From: Salinilacustrithrix sp034522155
GTDB taxonomy: Bacteria; Actinomycetota; Acidimicrobiia; Acidimicrobiales; Salinilacustritrichaceae
NCBI GenBank assembly: GCA_034522155.1
Contig: JAXHLP010000006.1
Span: forward strand, 372,001-436,000
Length of the DNA: 64,000 bases
Direction of reading: 5' to 3'
Below, piece after piece: positions 8,823-19,467 of the stretch (position 1 is the first letter of the stretch; each line of letters begins with the position of its first letter). Both the position numbers and the translations under genes were made by a program. The notes under the pieces are model-generated. The model was not told the DNA's origin, did no database searches, and saw nothing but the letters and a program-made list of their open reading frames with translations.

Positions 8823-9719
8823 CTACGTCTGGAGGGGCATGACGGCGTCGGCGACCTCGGCGAGGTGGTCGTCCCAGCGCTCGGGTTCGGTGAAGGGCAC
8901 GACCACGAACTTCGACGCGCCGACCTCGACGAAACGCTCGAGGTGGGCGGGCAGGTCGGCGATCCCCGGTGCCACGACCTCGGCCGGATCGGTTCCCGGA
9001 CGGCGCTGGGCGACGAAGTCGGCCACCGCGTCGGGGATGCCGCCGTCGCCGTAGGGGATGAGCGCGCCGAAGTGCTCCGGATCGATCGTCCGGTCGTGCT
9101 CGGCGGCGATGCGCTCGATCTCGGCCCGGCCCGTGCGGACGTCGTCGACGGTGCAGAAGCTCGGTAGCCACCCATCGCCCAGACGTCCGATGCGGCGCAG
9201 CTCCGAGGGTGCTCGGCCCCCGAACCAGATCTCGATCGGTTGTTGCACCGGCTCGGGCCGGACCCGGGCTGCCTCGAACCGGAAGAACTCGCCCTCGTGA
9301 TCGACGGCGTCCTCGGTCCAGAAGCGACGCAGCAGCGGAAGCATCTCGTCGAAGCGACCCGCCCGTTCCGAACGCTCGACGCCGAAGGCCTGCTGCTCGG
9401 CGGAATCGACCTGGCCGAGCCCGAACGCCGGTAGCAACCGCCCGCTGGAGAGCCGGTCGAGGGTCGCCAGCTCCTTGGCCAGCAGCATGGGGTTGCGGCC
9501 GGGCAGCACCATGACACTCGTCCCGAACTTCAACCGCTCGGTCCGTGCTGCCGCGAACGACATGGCGACGAGCGGATCGGGGCAGTCGGCGGTGATCTTC
9601 TCCGACAGCCACAGCGAGTCGAAGCGCAGGGCTTCGAGCGCGTCGACGAGCGCGGCGTAGCGCTCGGCATCGTTGGTGACCGAGCGGGTGCCGAGCCCGT
9701 AGCCGACACGAACCTTCAC
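8823..9719 (-). CDS. LLM-class F420-dependent oxidoreductase
   Basis: A 298-residue luciferase-fold protein. It begins MKVRVGYGLGTRS and contains FDSLWLSEKI, LKFGTSVMVLPGRNPMLLAK and RLLPAFGLGQ, the pattern of the TIGR-type F420-dependent subfamilies found in mycobacteria and relatives. It likely transfers hydride between F420H2 and an unknown substrate in the cytoplasm. It lies 13 bases downstream of a second luciferase-like gene on the same strand, so both are probably cotranscribed. F420 dependence is inferred from subfamily style. Confidence 0.85.
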   Translation of the reverse strand: MKVRVGYGLGTRSVTNDAERYAALVDALEALRFDSLWLSEKITADCPDPLVAMSFAAARTERLKFGTSVMVLPGRNPMLLAKELATLDRLSSGRLLPAFGLGQVDSAEQQAFGVERSERAGRFDEMLPLLRRFWTEDAVDHEGEFFRFEAARVRPEPVQQPIEIWFGGRAPSELRRIGRLGDGWLPSFCTVDDVRTGRAEIERIAAEHDRTIDPEHFGALIPYGDGGIPDAVADFVAQRRPGTDPAEVVAPGIADLPAHLERFVEVGASKFVVVPFTEPERWDDHLAEVADAVMPLQT

Positions 9720-9732
9720 CGCGGGCTGACCG

Positions 9733-10647
9733 TCACAGCAGGCTGGCCAGCAGCGCGCGGGTGCGGTCGCGATCGTCGTCGGCGGTGCCGAACTCGCTCG
9801 CCATCAGGTCGGTGACGCCGGCCGCGTCGAGGCCCCGGAGACGCTCGGCCACCTCGTCCTCGTCGCCGATGATGGCGAGGTCGGCCGGGCCCTCGGCACC
9901 CTCGCGGTCGAGCATGGCCCGGTAGCTCGGGAGCTGGCCGTAGACCGAGAACATCTCCGCCGCCCGGGCGCGGGCAGCGTCCGGGTCCGAGGTCACGCAC
10001 ACCGGAAGACCGCACACGACGCGGGGTTCGGGGTTGCCGGCGTCGGTTGCGGCCGCCGCGAGCGCCGGGGCGGTGTGGTGGGCGATCGTCGCGGGCCCGG
10101 TCATCCAGGTGATGGTCCCGGCAGTGCGGCTGCCGGCCAGGCGCAGCAGCTGGGGGCCGAGCGCGGCCACCACCACCGGGACCGGCTCGGGATCGGGGAT
10201 GTCGAGGGACAGGTGGGCCGACAGGGTTTCGCCGTCGGCGGAGACCTCGCCCCTGTCGACCAGGGGCATGAGGATCTCGAGGTACTCGCGGAGGTGACGG
10301 ACCGGCCTTTCGAAGCTCATGCCGAACATGTGCTCGATCACCGGCTGGTGCGACAGGCCGATGCCGAGGGTGAGCCGTCCGCCGGCGGCGGCCTGGGTGG
10401 TGAGGGCCTGGGCGGCGAGCATGGCCGGGTGGCGGGGATAGGTGGGGACCACCGACGTGCCGAGCTCGATCCTCTCGGTCTGCCTCCCCATCACCGCGAG
10501 CAGGGTGAGTGCGTCCCAGCCGAAGATCTGGGGCAGCCAGTAGCTGGCGAACCCCTGTTCCTCGGCCGCCACGACGTGCTCGACCGCCACGTCGATCGGT
10601 GCGTTGCCGGCGATGCCCCCGAAGATGCCGATGCGCATGCCCGGCAC
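9733..10647 (-). CDS. LLM-class F420-dependent oxidoreductase
   Basis: A 304-residue luciferase-fold protein with MRIGIFGG at the start, FASYWLPQIFGWDALTLLA, IELGTSVVPTYPRHPAMLA and GRLTLGIGLSHQPVIEHMFG. The last segment is typical of the F420-dependent family represented in mycobacteria (TIGR03564-like). The ATG at 10647 gives MPGMRIG; the ATG at 10638 (MRIGIF) is equally possible and matches family N-termini better. The gene is the promoter-proximal member of a two-gene unit with the next oxidoreductase. The substrate is unknown. Confidence 0.85.
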   Translation of the reverse strand: MPGMRIGIFGGIAGNAPIDVAVEHVVAAEEQGFASYWLPQIFGWDALTLLAVMGRQTERIELGTSVVPTYPRHPAMLAAQALTTQAAAGGRLTLGIGLSHQPVIEHMFGMSFERPVRHLREYLEILMPLVDRGEVSADGETLSAHLSLDIPDPEPVPVVVAALGPQLLRLAGSRTAGTITWMTGPATIAHHTAPALAAAATDAGNPEPRVVCGLPVCVTSDPDAARARAAEMFSVYGQLPSYRAMLDREGAEGPADLAIIGDEDEVAERLRGLDAAGVTDLMASEFGTADDDRDRTRALLASLL

Positions 10648-10680
10648 GCTATCCGCTCGCTCCTCAGGACTACGGGGCTG

Positions 10681-12348
<1,668 letters not shown>

Positions 12349-12367
12349 GGACGGCGGCTCCCGTCGC

Positions 12368-12853
12368 TCAGACGGCGGGGGCGCCGGCGTAGGGACGGGG
12401 GTCGCCCGGGGCGGGGATGTCGGGTGCCTTCCACCGCATGACCTTGGCCAGGTGGTCGGCCACGTCGCGCCAGGCGGCCGGGTCCCAGCCCTCGGCCGAA
12501 CCCAGCAGCGAGCCGTCCTGGCCGATGTGCACGAGCGCGGGAAGGGTCTCGAGGCCCATCGACTTCACGAGGGCCTTGTCGGGATCGCAGAGCGCGAACA
12601 GCCGCTCGGCCCACGGGCCGAGGAACTCGGTGGCGTCGTCGGGGTTGGCCGTGACCAGGAAGCCGACCCGGACGTCGGCGCCGGTGAAGGTCGTGAGGAT
12701 GCGTCCCGCCGTCTCCAGCAGCCAGGCCGACTCGTACTCGTAGGGATCGAGCACCGCCACCGCGAGGTGGAAGGTGGTCAGCCAGTCGTCGAGCGGGAGC
12801 TCGGCGCCGGACACGTGGGTGAGCTCGATGGATCCGTCGGGGTCCGTGGGCAC
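12368..12853 (-). CDS. Thioredoxin-fold-like hypothetical protein
   Basis: A 161-residue cytoplasmic protein with no signal peptide. The pattern ADVRVGFLVTANPDD followed by LPALVHIGQDGSLLGSAEGW resembles the central and C-terminal strands of a thioredoxin fold, with a cis-Pro-like LPALVHI segment. There is no CXXC redox pair, so disulfide exchange is unlikely. It is directly upstream of class I fumarase on the same strand. Function unknown; a role in protecting or assembling an Fe-S enzyme would be speculation. Confidence 0.6.
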   Translation of the reverse strand: MPTDPDGSIELTHVSGAELPLDDWLTTFHLAVAVLDPYEYESAWLLETAGRILTTFTGADVRVGFLVTANPDDATEFLGPWAERLFALCDPDKALVKSMGLETLPALVHIGQDGSLLGSAEGWDPAAWRDVADHLAKVMRWKAPDIPAPGDPRPYAGAPAV

Positions 12854-12920
12854 GGCCGGCAGGTTAGCCAGCTAGGTTCCGCGTGAGCAGATCCGGACCC
12901 AGACCGATCGGAGACCAACC

Positions 12921-13390
12921 GTGGTGTTCGCCGCAGTTCGAGGCGACGCCTACAACGTCATGCTCCTGCTCCACATCCTCGCTGGAATCATCGCCTTCGC
13001 CCCCGTCGGTCATACGACCCGCTGCTCGAGCGCACTTCAGCGAACGCGAGGCCGACGACGCCACGATGCAGACTGGGATCGCCGCTTCGTCTGCTTCTAC
13101 ACCTCGACGGGTCGCGATGCCGCGCTCGGTGTGCCTCTTGCATCACCGGGCATCTTCCTGATCGTGCTCTCCGACGACGGCTGGGAGTTCTCCGACGCGT
13201 GGATCTCGCTGTCGTTCCTCGTCTGGTTCGCCATCGGTGGCGTGGTGAGCGCCATGATTCTCAAGGGCGAGAAGCAGATCGCCAGTGGCGACATGAGCGG
13301 CCGGGCCCTTATCGCCAAGGGCGGGCCCATCGCCACCGTCCTCATGGTCATCATGCTGTACCTGATGGTTTTCAAGCCGGGGGCCAGTCG
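12921..13390 (+). pseudogene. DUF2269-like integral membrane protein, frame-disrupted
   Basis: The reading frame begins MVFAAVRGDAYNVMLLLHIL from a GTG at 12921 with a GGAGACC site upstream, giving a first membrane helix (LLLHILAGIIAFAPV). Conserved-looking sequence then continues in another frame (HFSEREADDATMQTGIAAS) and returns near 13147 to the first frame with IFLIVLSDDGWEFSDAWISL and a further helix ending YLMVFKPG. The order of helices and the SDG.WEFSD.WIS segment resemble small DUF2269-type membrane proteins. At least two single-base indels are needed to join the pieces, and no convincing stop codon is visible in frame. Sequence error is as likely as true loss. Confidence 0.5.
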
Positions 13391-13393
13391 GCG

Positions 13394-14194
13394 TTGCACC
13401 CGATCGAACGGCTCCGCTACGTCGCCCGGGCCGGGGGTGCCGACCACGGGGCACTGGCCGAGGAGGCCGCGCGTGCCCTGGCCGGCTTCGCCGAAGACCC
13501 GTCCGGTCTCGTCACCGCGTGCCGGCGGATCGTCGACCGCCACCCGACGTCGGGGCCCATGTGGTGGCTTGCGTCCAAGGTCCTGGCGACCAACGACCCC
13601 CGGGCCGAGGCCGTGCGCTGCGTCACCACGCTCCAGGACGACCGCACCGCCCCGGCGCTGGCCTACGAGCTCCCCGACGACATCACCGTGATGACGATCG
13701 GCTGGCCCGAGCAGGTGGGCGAGGCGCTCGTCCGCCGCGGCGACATCCGGTCGCTGATCGTCGACGTCCTCGGCGAGGGGGCGGGGCTCGTTCGACGGCT
13801 CGAGATGGCCGACTCGTCCACCGACGAGGTGGCGCCGGCCAACATCGGCGGTGCCGTTCGCTGGTCGAACATCGTCGCCCTCGAGGCTTCGGCCGTGGGC
13901 CCCGACGGCTTCGTCTCCGTCTCCGGCGCCTACGCCGCGGCGGCCGTCGCCGCCCACACCGACGCCGAGGTGTGGCTCGTGGCGGGGGAGGGTCGCCTGC
14001 TTCCCGAGCGGTTGTGGGCGTCCCTCGTCGACCGCCTCGACCAGAGCGCCGAGCCGTGGGAGCTCGACGAGGAGGTCGTCCCGCTGTCGCTCGTCGACCA
14101 CGTCGTCGGCCCCAAGGGCCGCGAGTCGGTCGAGGCCATGCTGCGCCGCACCGACGCTCCCGTCGTTCCCGAACTGCTCAAGTCCACGCCCTGA
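13394..14194 (+). CDS. eIF-2B/NagB-fold-like hypothetical protein
   Basis: About 266 residues. The protein has a helical N-terminal region with RHPTSGPMWWLASKVL, then alternating strands and helices: RSLIVDVLGEGAGLVRRL, DIVALEASAVGPDGF-like, GAYAAAAVAAH and VWLVAGEGRLLP. The EASAVGP and AAAVAAHTDAEVWLVAG segments recall the alpha-subunit-like eIF-2B/ribose-1,5-bisphosphate isomerase fold, but no catalytic residues can be assigned. The start is uncertain because the upstream membrane gene is frame-damaged. A TTG at 13394 with GGGGGCC just before it is the best candidate. The PPOX gene follows after 29 bases. Confidence 0.6.
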   Translation: MHPIERLRYVARAGGADHGALAEEAARALAGFAEDPSGLVTACRRIVDRHPTSGPMWWLASKVLATNDPRAEAVRCVTTLQDDRTAPALAYELPDDITVMTIGWPEQVGEALVRRGDIRSLIVDVLGEGAGLVRRLEMADSSTDEVAPANIGGAVRWSNIVALEASAVGPDGFVSVSGAYAAAAVAAHTDAEVWLVAGEGRLLPERLWASLVDRLDQSAEPWELDEEVVPLSLVDHVVGPKGRESVEAMLRRTDAPVVPELLKSTP

Positions 14195-14223
14195 CCGCCC
14201 TCCGCAACCCCGAGGAACACCGA

Positions 14224-14682
14224 ATGAGTCGCCGCGACCAGATCCGCATGACCGACGAGGAGATCGCCGCCTACCTCGACGGTCGCCACACCATGAACAT
14301 CGCCACCCTGAACCACGACGGCAGCATCCACCTCGTGGCCATGTGGTACGCCATGGACGGGCCGAACCCGGTGTTCTGGACCTACCGCAAGGCCCAGAAG
14401 ATCAAGAACCTCGAGCGCGACCCCCGGATCACGTGCCTGGTCGAGACCGGCGACGCCTACGAGGAGCTCAAGGGCGTCGAGCTCGTCGGACGGGGCGAGA
14501 TCCTCACCGACAAGGACGAGATCATGCCGCTCGGCGAGATGGTGGCGGCGCGCTACACGGGCCCGGTGACCGAGGAGAGCCGGCCGTTCATCCAGGCCGT
14601 CGGCGAGAAGCGCTACGCGGTCCGCGTCCACGTCGACCGCATCGTGAGCTGGGACCACAGCAAGCTCGGTGGCACCTACTGA
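14224..14682 (+). CDS. Pyridoxamine 5'-phosphate oxidase-fold (PPOX) protein
   Basis: A 152-residue split-barrel flavin or F420-binding protein. It begins MSRRDQIRMTDEEIAAYL and contains NIATLNHDGSIHLVAMWYAM, FWTYRKAQKIKNLERDPR and a C-terminal WDHSKLGGTY. This is the F420/FMN-binding PPOX subgroup common in actinobacteria, whose members reduce diverse substrates or store the cofactor. No substrate can be assigned. Its stop lies 14 bases inside the following glycosyltransferase gene, so translation of the two is likely coupled. Confidence 0.85.
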   Translation: MSRRDQIRMTDEEIAAYLDGRHTMNIATLNHDGSIHLVAMWYAMDGPNPVFWTYRKAQKIKNLERDPRITCLVETGDAYEELKGVELVGRGEILTDKDEIMPLGEMVAARYTGPVTEESRPFIQAVGEKRYAVRVHVDRIVSWDHSKLGGTY

Positions 14683-15409
14683 CGAACGGGCGGGGGCTGC
14701 CGGCGTCACCGTCGATGTGGTGATGCCGGCCCGCGACGAGGTCGCGACCATCGAGGCCAACATCGCCGCAGCCCAGGGCTGTGGTGTGGTGCGAGAGGTG
14801 ATCGTCGTCGACGACGGCTCCTGCGACGGCACCGGCGGGGTCGCCGCGGTTGCGGGCGCCCGGGTCGTGCGACGGTCCGGCCCGAGCGGCTCCAAGGCCC
14901 ACGCCATGCGCATGGGCGTCGAGGCCTCAGACGCATCGCATGTGCTCTTCGTCGACGCCGACTGCACCGAGCTCGCCGCCGAGCACCTCGCAGCGATCTG
15001 CGAGCCGGTGCTCGCCGGTCGGGCCGAGATGAGCATCGGCGCCTTCGACTACCGGCGTTTGAATTGGTTGGTGCTGCGGTGCCCGCCCCTGTCGGGCGAG
15101 CGCATCGTCCCTCGGTGGGTCTGGGACCAGATCCCGCCCGACAGGTTCGACGGCTACACCATCGAGGTCCGGCTCAACGAGGTGATCGCCGAGGGCCACC
15201 ATCGCACGGTGGTCCGCACCATGACGGGCGTGTACCACCGGACCAAGCGCGACAAGTTCGGCCCGCTCGACGGCATGAGACGCACCTGGCACATGTACCG
15301 CGACCTGCTCTCGATGCTGAAGCCGCTCGGCGACGTCCGCTGGCGGACCTACCCCTGGTACCTGCGGGGCCTCACGATCGAGGCGCCGGCCGGACCCGCA
15401 CCCACCTGA
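14669..15409 (+). CDS. Family 2 glycosyltransferase
   Basis: The 246-residue soluble protein has the GT-A nucleotide-sugar fold: VDVVMPARDEVATIEANI at the N-terminus, IVVDDGSCDGT and the metal-binding VDADC (DxD-like). A GSKAHAMRMG segment resembles glucosyl-3-phosphoglycerate synthase-like enzymes that work on small acceptors. No membrane helix is present. The GTG start at 14669 overlaps the 3' end of the PPOX gene. The 3' end overlaps a small convergent membrane-protein gene by 38 bases. Donor and acceptor are unknown. Confidence 0.82.
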   Translation: MAPTDERAGAAGVTVDVVMPARDEVATIEANIAAAQGCGVVREVIVVDDGSCDGTGGVAAVAGARVVRRSGPSGSKAHAMRMGVEASDASHVLFVDADCTELAAEHLAAICEPVLAGRAEMSIGAFDYRRLNWLVLRCPPLSGERIVPRWVWDQIPPDRFDGYTIEVRLNEVIAEGHHRTVVRTMTGVYHRTKRDKFGPLDGMRRTWHMYRDLLSMLKPLGDVRWRTYPWYLRGLTIEAPAGPAPT

Positions 15410-15629
15410 GTGCCAACAGTGGGAGCACGACGTTGACGCCCGGCGTGTTGTGGGTCGGCTCGCTGCCGGTGCCCGTACCGAGCACGAGGATCGCGCCGAT
15501 CAGCATCACGGCGATCACCGCCCACACGAACTTCTTGGCGGTCGTACGGGATCGACTCCTGCGAGCGGCCACGTTGCGGTCGCGCCGGCCCGGCGTGGGT
15601 CGGCCCTTCGGCGGAGTGGTCGACGGCAT
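15372..15629 (-). CDS. Small single-span membrane protein
   Basis: An 85-residue protein with a strongly basic N-terminus (RRDRNVAARRSRSRTTAKK) followed by one membrane helix (FVWAVIAVMLIGAILVLG) and a short tail. The basic-then-helix layout predicts the N-terminus inside the cell. No family is recognised. It overlaps the 3' end of the convergent glycosyltransferase gene and reads away from the acyl-CoA dehydrogenase stop. Support is the coherent membrane topology and a plausible ATG. Confidence 0.5.
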   Translation of the reverse strand: MPSTTPPKGRPTPGRRDRNVAARRSRSRTTAKKFVWAVIAVMLIGAILVLGTGTGSEPTHNTPGVNVVLPLLALRWVRVRPAPRS

Positions 15630-15694
15630 GACCGCCGAGGGTAGAACAGGTGAATGGACAGCGCGCGGCCGCGATGGGCTGCGCACGGATGTCG

Positions 15695-17287
15695 CTAGCT
15701 GACGTTGGCGACCAGGCGGCGGGCGATGACCTTGAGGCACAGGGTCTCGTCGGCGCCCTCGAAGATCGAGAGCACGCGGGCGTCGACCCAGTAGCGGCTC
15801 ACCGGGTACTCCTCGGCGTAGCCGTAGCCGCCGTGGAGCTGGAGCGCCTCGCGGGTGACCCACTCGGCGGCCTTGCACACGTAGGCCTTGACGAGCGTGG
15901 CTTCCATGGCGCCCTCGCCCTTGGCCATCATCTTGGCCACCTCGTAGGAGAACTGCCGGCTGGCCTGGATGATCACGGCCATCCGGGCGAGCTTGGCCCG
16001 GCTGAGCTGGTAGTCGCCCACCGGCGTGCCGAACACGGTGCGGTCCTGGCCGTACTGCATGGCCTCCTCGTAGGCGGCCTGCATCACGCCCACGGCCCGG
16101 GCCGCGGTCTGCAGGCGCCCGTTCTCGAAGCCCTCCATCTGGAGGTAGAAGCCGCGGCCGAGCCCGTCGTCGCCGCCGATGAGGCAGTCGTGAGGGACGA
16201 ACCAGTCGTCGAGGCTGATCTCGTAGGAGTGCATGCCCCGGTAGCCGATGGTGTCGATCGGCCGGCCTTCCATCTTGCCGCCGTGGTCGTCGCTGAACTC
16301 GAAGCCCTCGCCGTCGCCCTGGGGCTTGGGAACGATGAACATCGACAGGCCCTTGTGGCCGAGCGAGCGGTCGGGGTCGGTGCGGGCGAGCAGCAACAGC
16401 ACGTCGGCGCGGGCGCCGAAGGTGCACCACGTCTTGACGCCGTTGATCCGCCACCCCTCGGTGCCGTCGTCGACGGTCGCGCGGGTGGCGGTGGTCTTGA
16501 GCGAGGCGACGTCGGAGCCGAAATCGGGCTCGGTGACCGCCACTGCGCACATGACCTCGGTGGTGGCGAGCTTGGGCAGCCAGTGCTGCTTCTGCTCCTC
16601 GGTGCCGCCCTTCTCGACGGCCCGGGTCATGATCTCGGGACGGGTGATGAGCGAGCCGCCGATGCCGAGCGAGCCGCGGGACAGCTCCTCGGTGGCGACG
16701 ACCATGCCCATGTAGTCGGATTCGCCGCCGGCGGCGAACCCGCCGTACTCCTCCGGGATCGACAGGCCGAACGCGCCCAGCTCGGCGAGGCCGTTGATGA
16801 CGTCCTCGGGCACGTCGCCGTTCGTGCGGTGCACGTGCTCGGCATGCGGGACGATCTGCTCCTCGGCGAAGCGGCGGAAGGTGTCCTGCACGAGCTCGAA
16901 GTCCTCGTCGAGGTGGCGGGGACCGTCGGCGGCGATGGACTCGAGGAACTCCGGCGAGGTGAACGTGCCCACGAAGTCGCGGGTCGCGTCGAGCGCCCCG
17001 GACTCGACGCCCCAGTGGGTCTCGTGGCCGAAGAGCTTCCCGGCGAGCGCGCCGACCGAATCGGCCGCGAACGCGCAGGCGATGCGGGCCTCGGTGTCGC
17101 CCTTGGCGCCGTAGTCGAGCAGCGTCGCCGCCATCTCGACCGCCGCGGTCGAGTGGGCGAGCTCGTAGGCGATCACCTGGTTGGCGTCGATGTCGCCCAG
17201 CTCGGCGAGACGGGCGGTGGCCCCGGCCAGGACCGCCCGTGCGGTGTCGATGGCGGATGCGGCGGCGGCGAGGTCGGCGGCGGTCAT
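15695..17287 (-). CDS. mcd: Acyl-CoA dehydrogenase, probable (2S)-methylsuccinyl-CoA dehydrogenase
   Basis: The 530-residue FAD enzyme is longer than usual because of an extra helical N-terminal domain of about 130 residues (residues 1-130) before the standard domain that begins DEDFELVQDTFRRFAEEQIV. The core has VTEPDFGSDVASL, GYRGMHSYEISLDDWFVP and LQLHGGYGYAEEYPVSRYW. Methylsuccinyl-CoA dehydrogenases of the ethylmalonyl-CoA pathway have exactly this enlarged form. The divergent neighbour resembles mesaconyl-CoA hydratase, the next pathway enzyme, which strengthens the call. The ATG at 17287 is preferred: an upstream in-frame extension to 17473 has no family character and would run into the divergent promoter region. 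Confidence 0.75.
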   Translation of the reverse strand: MTAADLAAAASAIDTARAVLAGATARLAELGDIDANQVIAYELAHSTAAVEMAATLLDYGAKGDTEARIACAFAADSVGALAGKLFGHETHWGVESGALDATRDFVGTFTSPEFLESIAADGPRHLDEDFELVQDTFRRFAEEQIVPHAEHVHRTNGDVPEDVINGLAELGAFGLSIPEEYGGFAAGGESDYMGMVVATEELSRGSLGIGGSLITRPEIMTRAVEKGGTEEQKQHWLPKLATTEVMCAVAVTEPDFGSDVASLKTTATRATVDDGTEGWRINGVKTWCTFGARADVLLLLARTDPDRSLGHKGLSMFIVPKPQGDGEGFEFSDDHGGKMEGRPIDTIGYRGMHSYEISLDDWFVPHDCLIGGDDGLGRGFYLQMEGFENGRLQTAARAVGVMQAAYEEAMQYGQDRTVFGTPVGDYQLSRAKLARMAVIIQASRQFSYEVAKMMAKGEGAMEATLVKAYVCKAAEWVTREALQLHGGYGYAEEYPVSRYWVDARVLSIFEGADETLCLKVIARRLVANVS

Positions 17288-17417
17288 GGGCGGGAATGGT
17301 ACCGACGGGCAACTCCGTGGCAGCCAAGGCTGCGAGGCCGACGGATCGTGCCGCTCCGGCCATCCGCGGTGTCGTCGCTCGCCACCGGGTGCACGACCCG
17401 TAGACCGAGGATGCGAC

Positions 17418-18483
17418 ATGAGCAAGACGAACCCCGGCAACCTCTTCGAGGATTTCCGCGTCGGCCAGGTCATCGAGCATGCGACGCCGCCGTACCGTCA
17501 CCAGCGGGCATCGGCGCTGTACGGCGCGCGCTCGACCCCGACCCGGTTCGCCATCGCCTCCTCGGACGCAGTTCGCCGCCGACCTGCGGGTTGTCGCCGC
17601 GCGCCGGTCGAGGAGCTGATCGGCTTCCACATCGCCTTCGGGAAGACTGTGCCTGACGTGTCGCTCAACGCCGTGGCCAACCTTGGCTACGCCGAGTGCC
17701 GCTTCCACCAGCCGGTCCGTCCCGGCGACACCCTGCGGGCCCGCTCCGAGGTCATCGGCGTGAAGCAGAACTCCAGCGGCAAGACCGGCGTGGTCTGGGT
17801 GCGGTCCACCGCCACCAACCAGCACGGCGAGACCGCGATCGACTGGGCGCGCTGGGTGATGGTGCGCAAGGCCGACCTCGACGCGCCGGCCCCGGACGAC
17901 CGTCGTGCCCGAGCTGGCCGGCGTCCGTCGACGCCGGCCGACCTGATCGTGCCGCGAAGGTCTGGACTCTCACCGGCTACGACTTCGCCGCTGCCGGCGA
18001 ACCCCACCGCTTCGACGACTACGAGGTCGGAGAGAAGATCGACCACGTGGACGGCGTGACCCTCGAGGAGGCGGAGCACATGCTCGCCACCCGGCTGTGG
18101 CAGAACACGGCCAAGGTCCACTTCAACACCGAGGCACGGGACGACGGTCGGCGCCTCGTGTACGGCGGCCACGTCATCAGCCTGGCCCGGTCGCTCCAGT
18201 TCAACGGCATGGCCAACGCCGCCGATGGTCGCGGCGCTCAACGCCGGCGCCGACGCGCGCCCCGGCCTTCGCCGGCGACACGCGTGTACGCCTGGTCCGA
18301 GATCCTGGACAAGGCCGTGCTCAGCCGAGGTCGGGACCCATGCCCCGGGTGTGGGGGCGCTGCGGGTGCGGCCTCGTGGCCACCAAGGGCCGGGACGAGA
18401 CCATGACCCTGCGTGGCGACGACGGCACGTACGCCGACCAGGTCCTGCTCGACCTCGACACGTGGGTCCTCTGTCCGATCTGA
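17418..18483 (+). pseudogene. mch: Mesaconyl-CoA hydratase (MaoC-like), frame-disrupted
   Basis: Beginning MSKTNPGNLFEDFRVGQVIE, the gene encodes two hot-dog (MaoC-like) units, as expected for mesaconyl-CoA hydratase, which hydrates mesaconyl-C1-CoA to beta-methylmalyl-CoA in the ethylmalonyl-CoA pathway. Diagnostic stretches are IGFHIAFGKTVPDVSLNAVA, KQNSSGKTGVVWVRSTATNQ and, in a second frame, HMLATRLWQNTAKVHFNTEA. Single-base frame changes occur near 17485-17510, 17570-17600, 17905-17960, 18225 and 18330; restoring them joins a protein of about 350 residues, the usual length. The clean stop is at 18481. The damage is the same kind seen in all genes to 33.4 kb, so I read it as sequence error. 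It is divergent from the dehydrogenase gene. Confidence 0.72.
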
Positions 18484-18511
18484 GCCGGGTCCCTGACTCC
18501 GGTCGCCGACG

Positions 18512-19405
18512 GTGACGCCGCTGCAGCAGGCCCTCGATCGACTGGTGGTCCGCCCACGGCCGTGACCTCCCGTGGCGCCGGTCCCGCGACCCGTGGCCGG
18601 TCCTCGTCTCCGAGCTCGATGCTCCAGCAGACCCAGGTCGCCCGGGTCGACCGACCGGTACGTGCCGGTTCCTCCAGCCGCTTCCCGACCGTTGCGTGCG
18701 TGCGCCGGCCGCTGCCCGGTCGAGCGACGTCATCGACGAGTGGGCCGGGCTCGGCTACAACCGCCGCGCCGTGCACCTCCACCGGGCTGCGACGGCGTGC
18801 GTCGATTCCCACGGCTGAGCGCTGTTGCCCAGACCCTCGACGAGCTGCTCGCTCTCCCGGGCGTCGGGTCCGTACACCGCCCGGGCAGTCCTCGTCTTCG
18901 CCCACGAGCAGCGACATCGGCCTGGTCGACACCAACGCCGGCCGCTTCGCTGGCCCGTGCGCTCGCCGGTCGTCGCCGTCGGGAGAGCTGAAGCGCAGCA
19001 CGCTTGCCGACGATGCGAGTCCCCGACGGATGGGGGTGGACGTGGGGCCAGGCCGTCTTCGACCTCGGCGCCGGGGTGTGCACCAAGCGATCACCGCGCT
19101 GCGACGCCTGTCCGGTGCGGGCCCACTGCGTCTGGGCACGGGCCGGTTTCCCGGTGCCGGACCCGATCGCCGGCTCAGCCGGCCATCAGCGTCACCGCCA
19201 GTCCCGCTTCGACGGCTCCGACCGCCAGGGCCGCGGCCGCCTGGTCGATGCGCTCCGACTCGGTGACGTGACCGACTCGCAACTCGCCGCGGTCATGGGT
19301 TGGCCCGACGACCCGACGAGAGCGTCCCGGGTGGCTGCGACCCTGGTGGCCGACGGTCTCGCCTCCCACGACACCGCCGCCGGGGCCTGGCGCCTCGCCA
19401 CCTGA
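18512..19405 (+). pseudogene. mutY: A/G-specific adenine DNA glycosylase MutY, frame-disrupted
   Basis: MutY removes adenine paired with 8-oxoguanine. Pieces in three frames line up in family order: HGRDLPWR-like, MLQQTQVARV, WAGLGYNRRAVHLHRAA, LDELLALPGVG followed by a YTARAVLVFAHE piece, and VDTNAG. The intact 3' part carries the [4Fe-4S] cysteines as C-x6-C-x2-C-x5-C (GVCTKRSPRCDACPVRAHC). After this comes a short C-terminal region instead of the longer NUDIX-like domain. The start, a GTG at 18512, is tentative. Several one-base indels break the frame between 18550 and 19000. Confidence 0.75.
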
Positions 19406-19421
19406 GCCCGGACCCGCTGCG

Positions 19422-19467
19422 TCTGGCCCCGTCCCGGTCGACGTGGGTGGCGCGGGACGGGGCCAGA
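19422..19467. terminator. Bidirectional hairpin between mutY and the UGSC gene
   Basis: A perfect 15-bp inverted repeat (TCTGGCCCCGTCCCG at 19422-19436 and its complement at 19453-19467) encloses a 16-base loop. It sits just after the mutY stop and before the end of the convergent UGSC gene. There is no T-run, as is usual for high-GC actinobacteria. Confidence 0.6.

Noticed and set aside
6155..9517. One continuous minus-strand open frame of more than 1,100 codons
   Set aside because: Only the part below 7255 codes for a protein (CorA). The rest is antisense to the HExxH gene and the 8.8-9.7 kb oxidoreductase gene; high GC suppresses stop codons.
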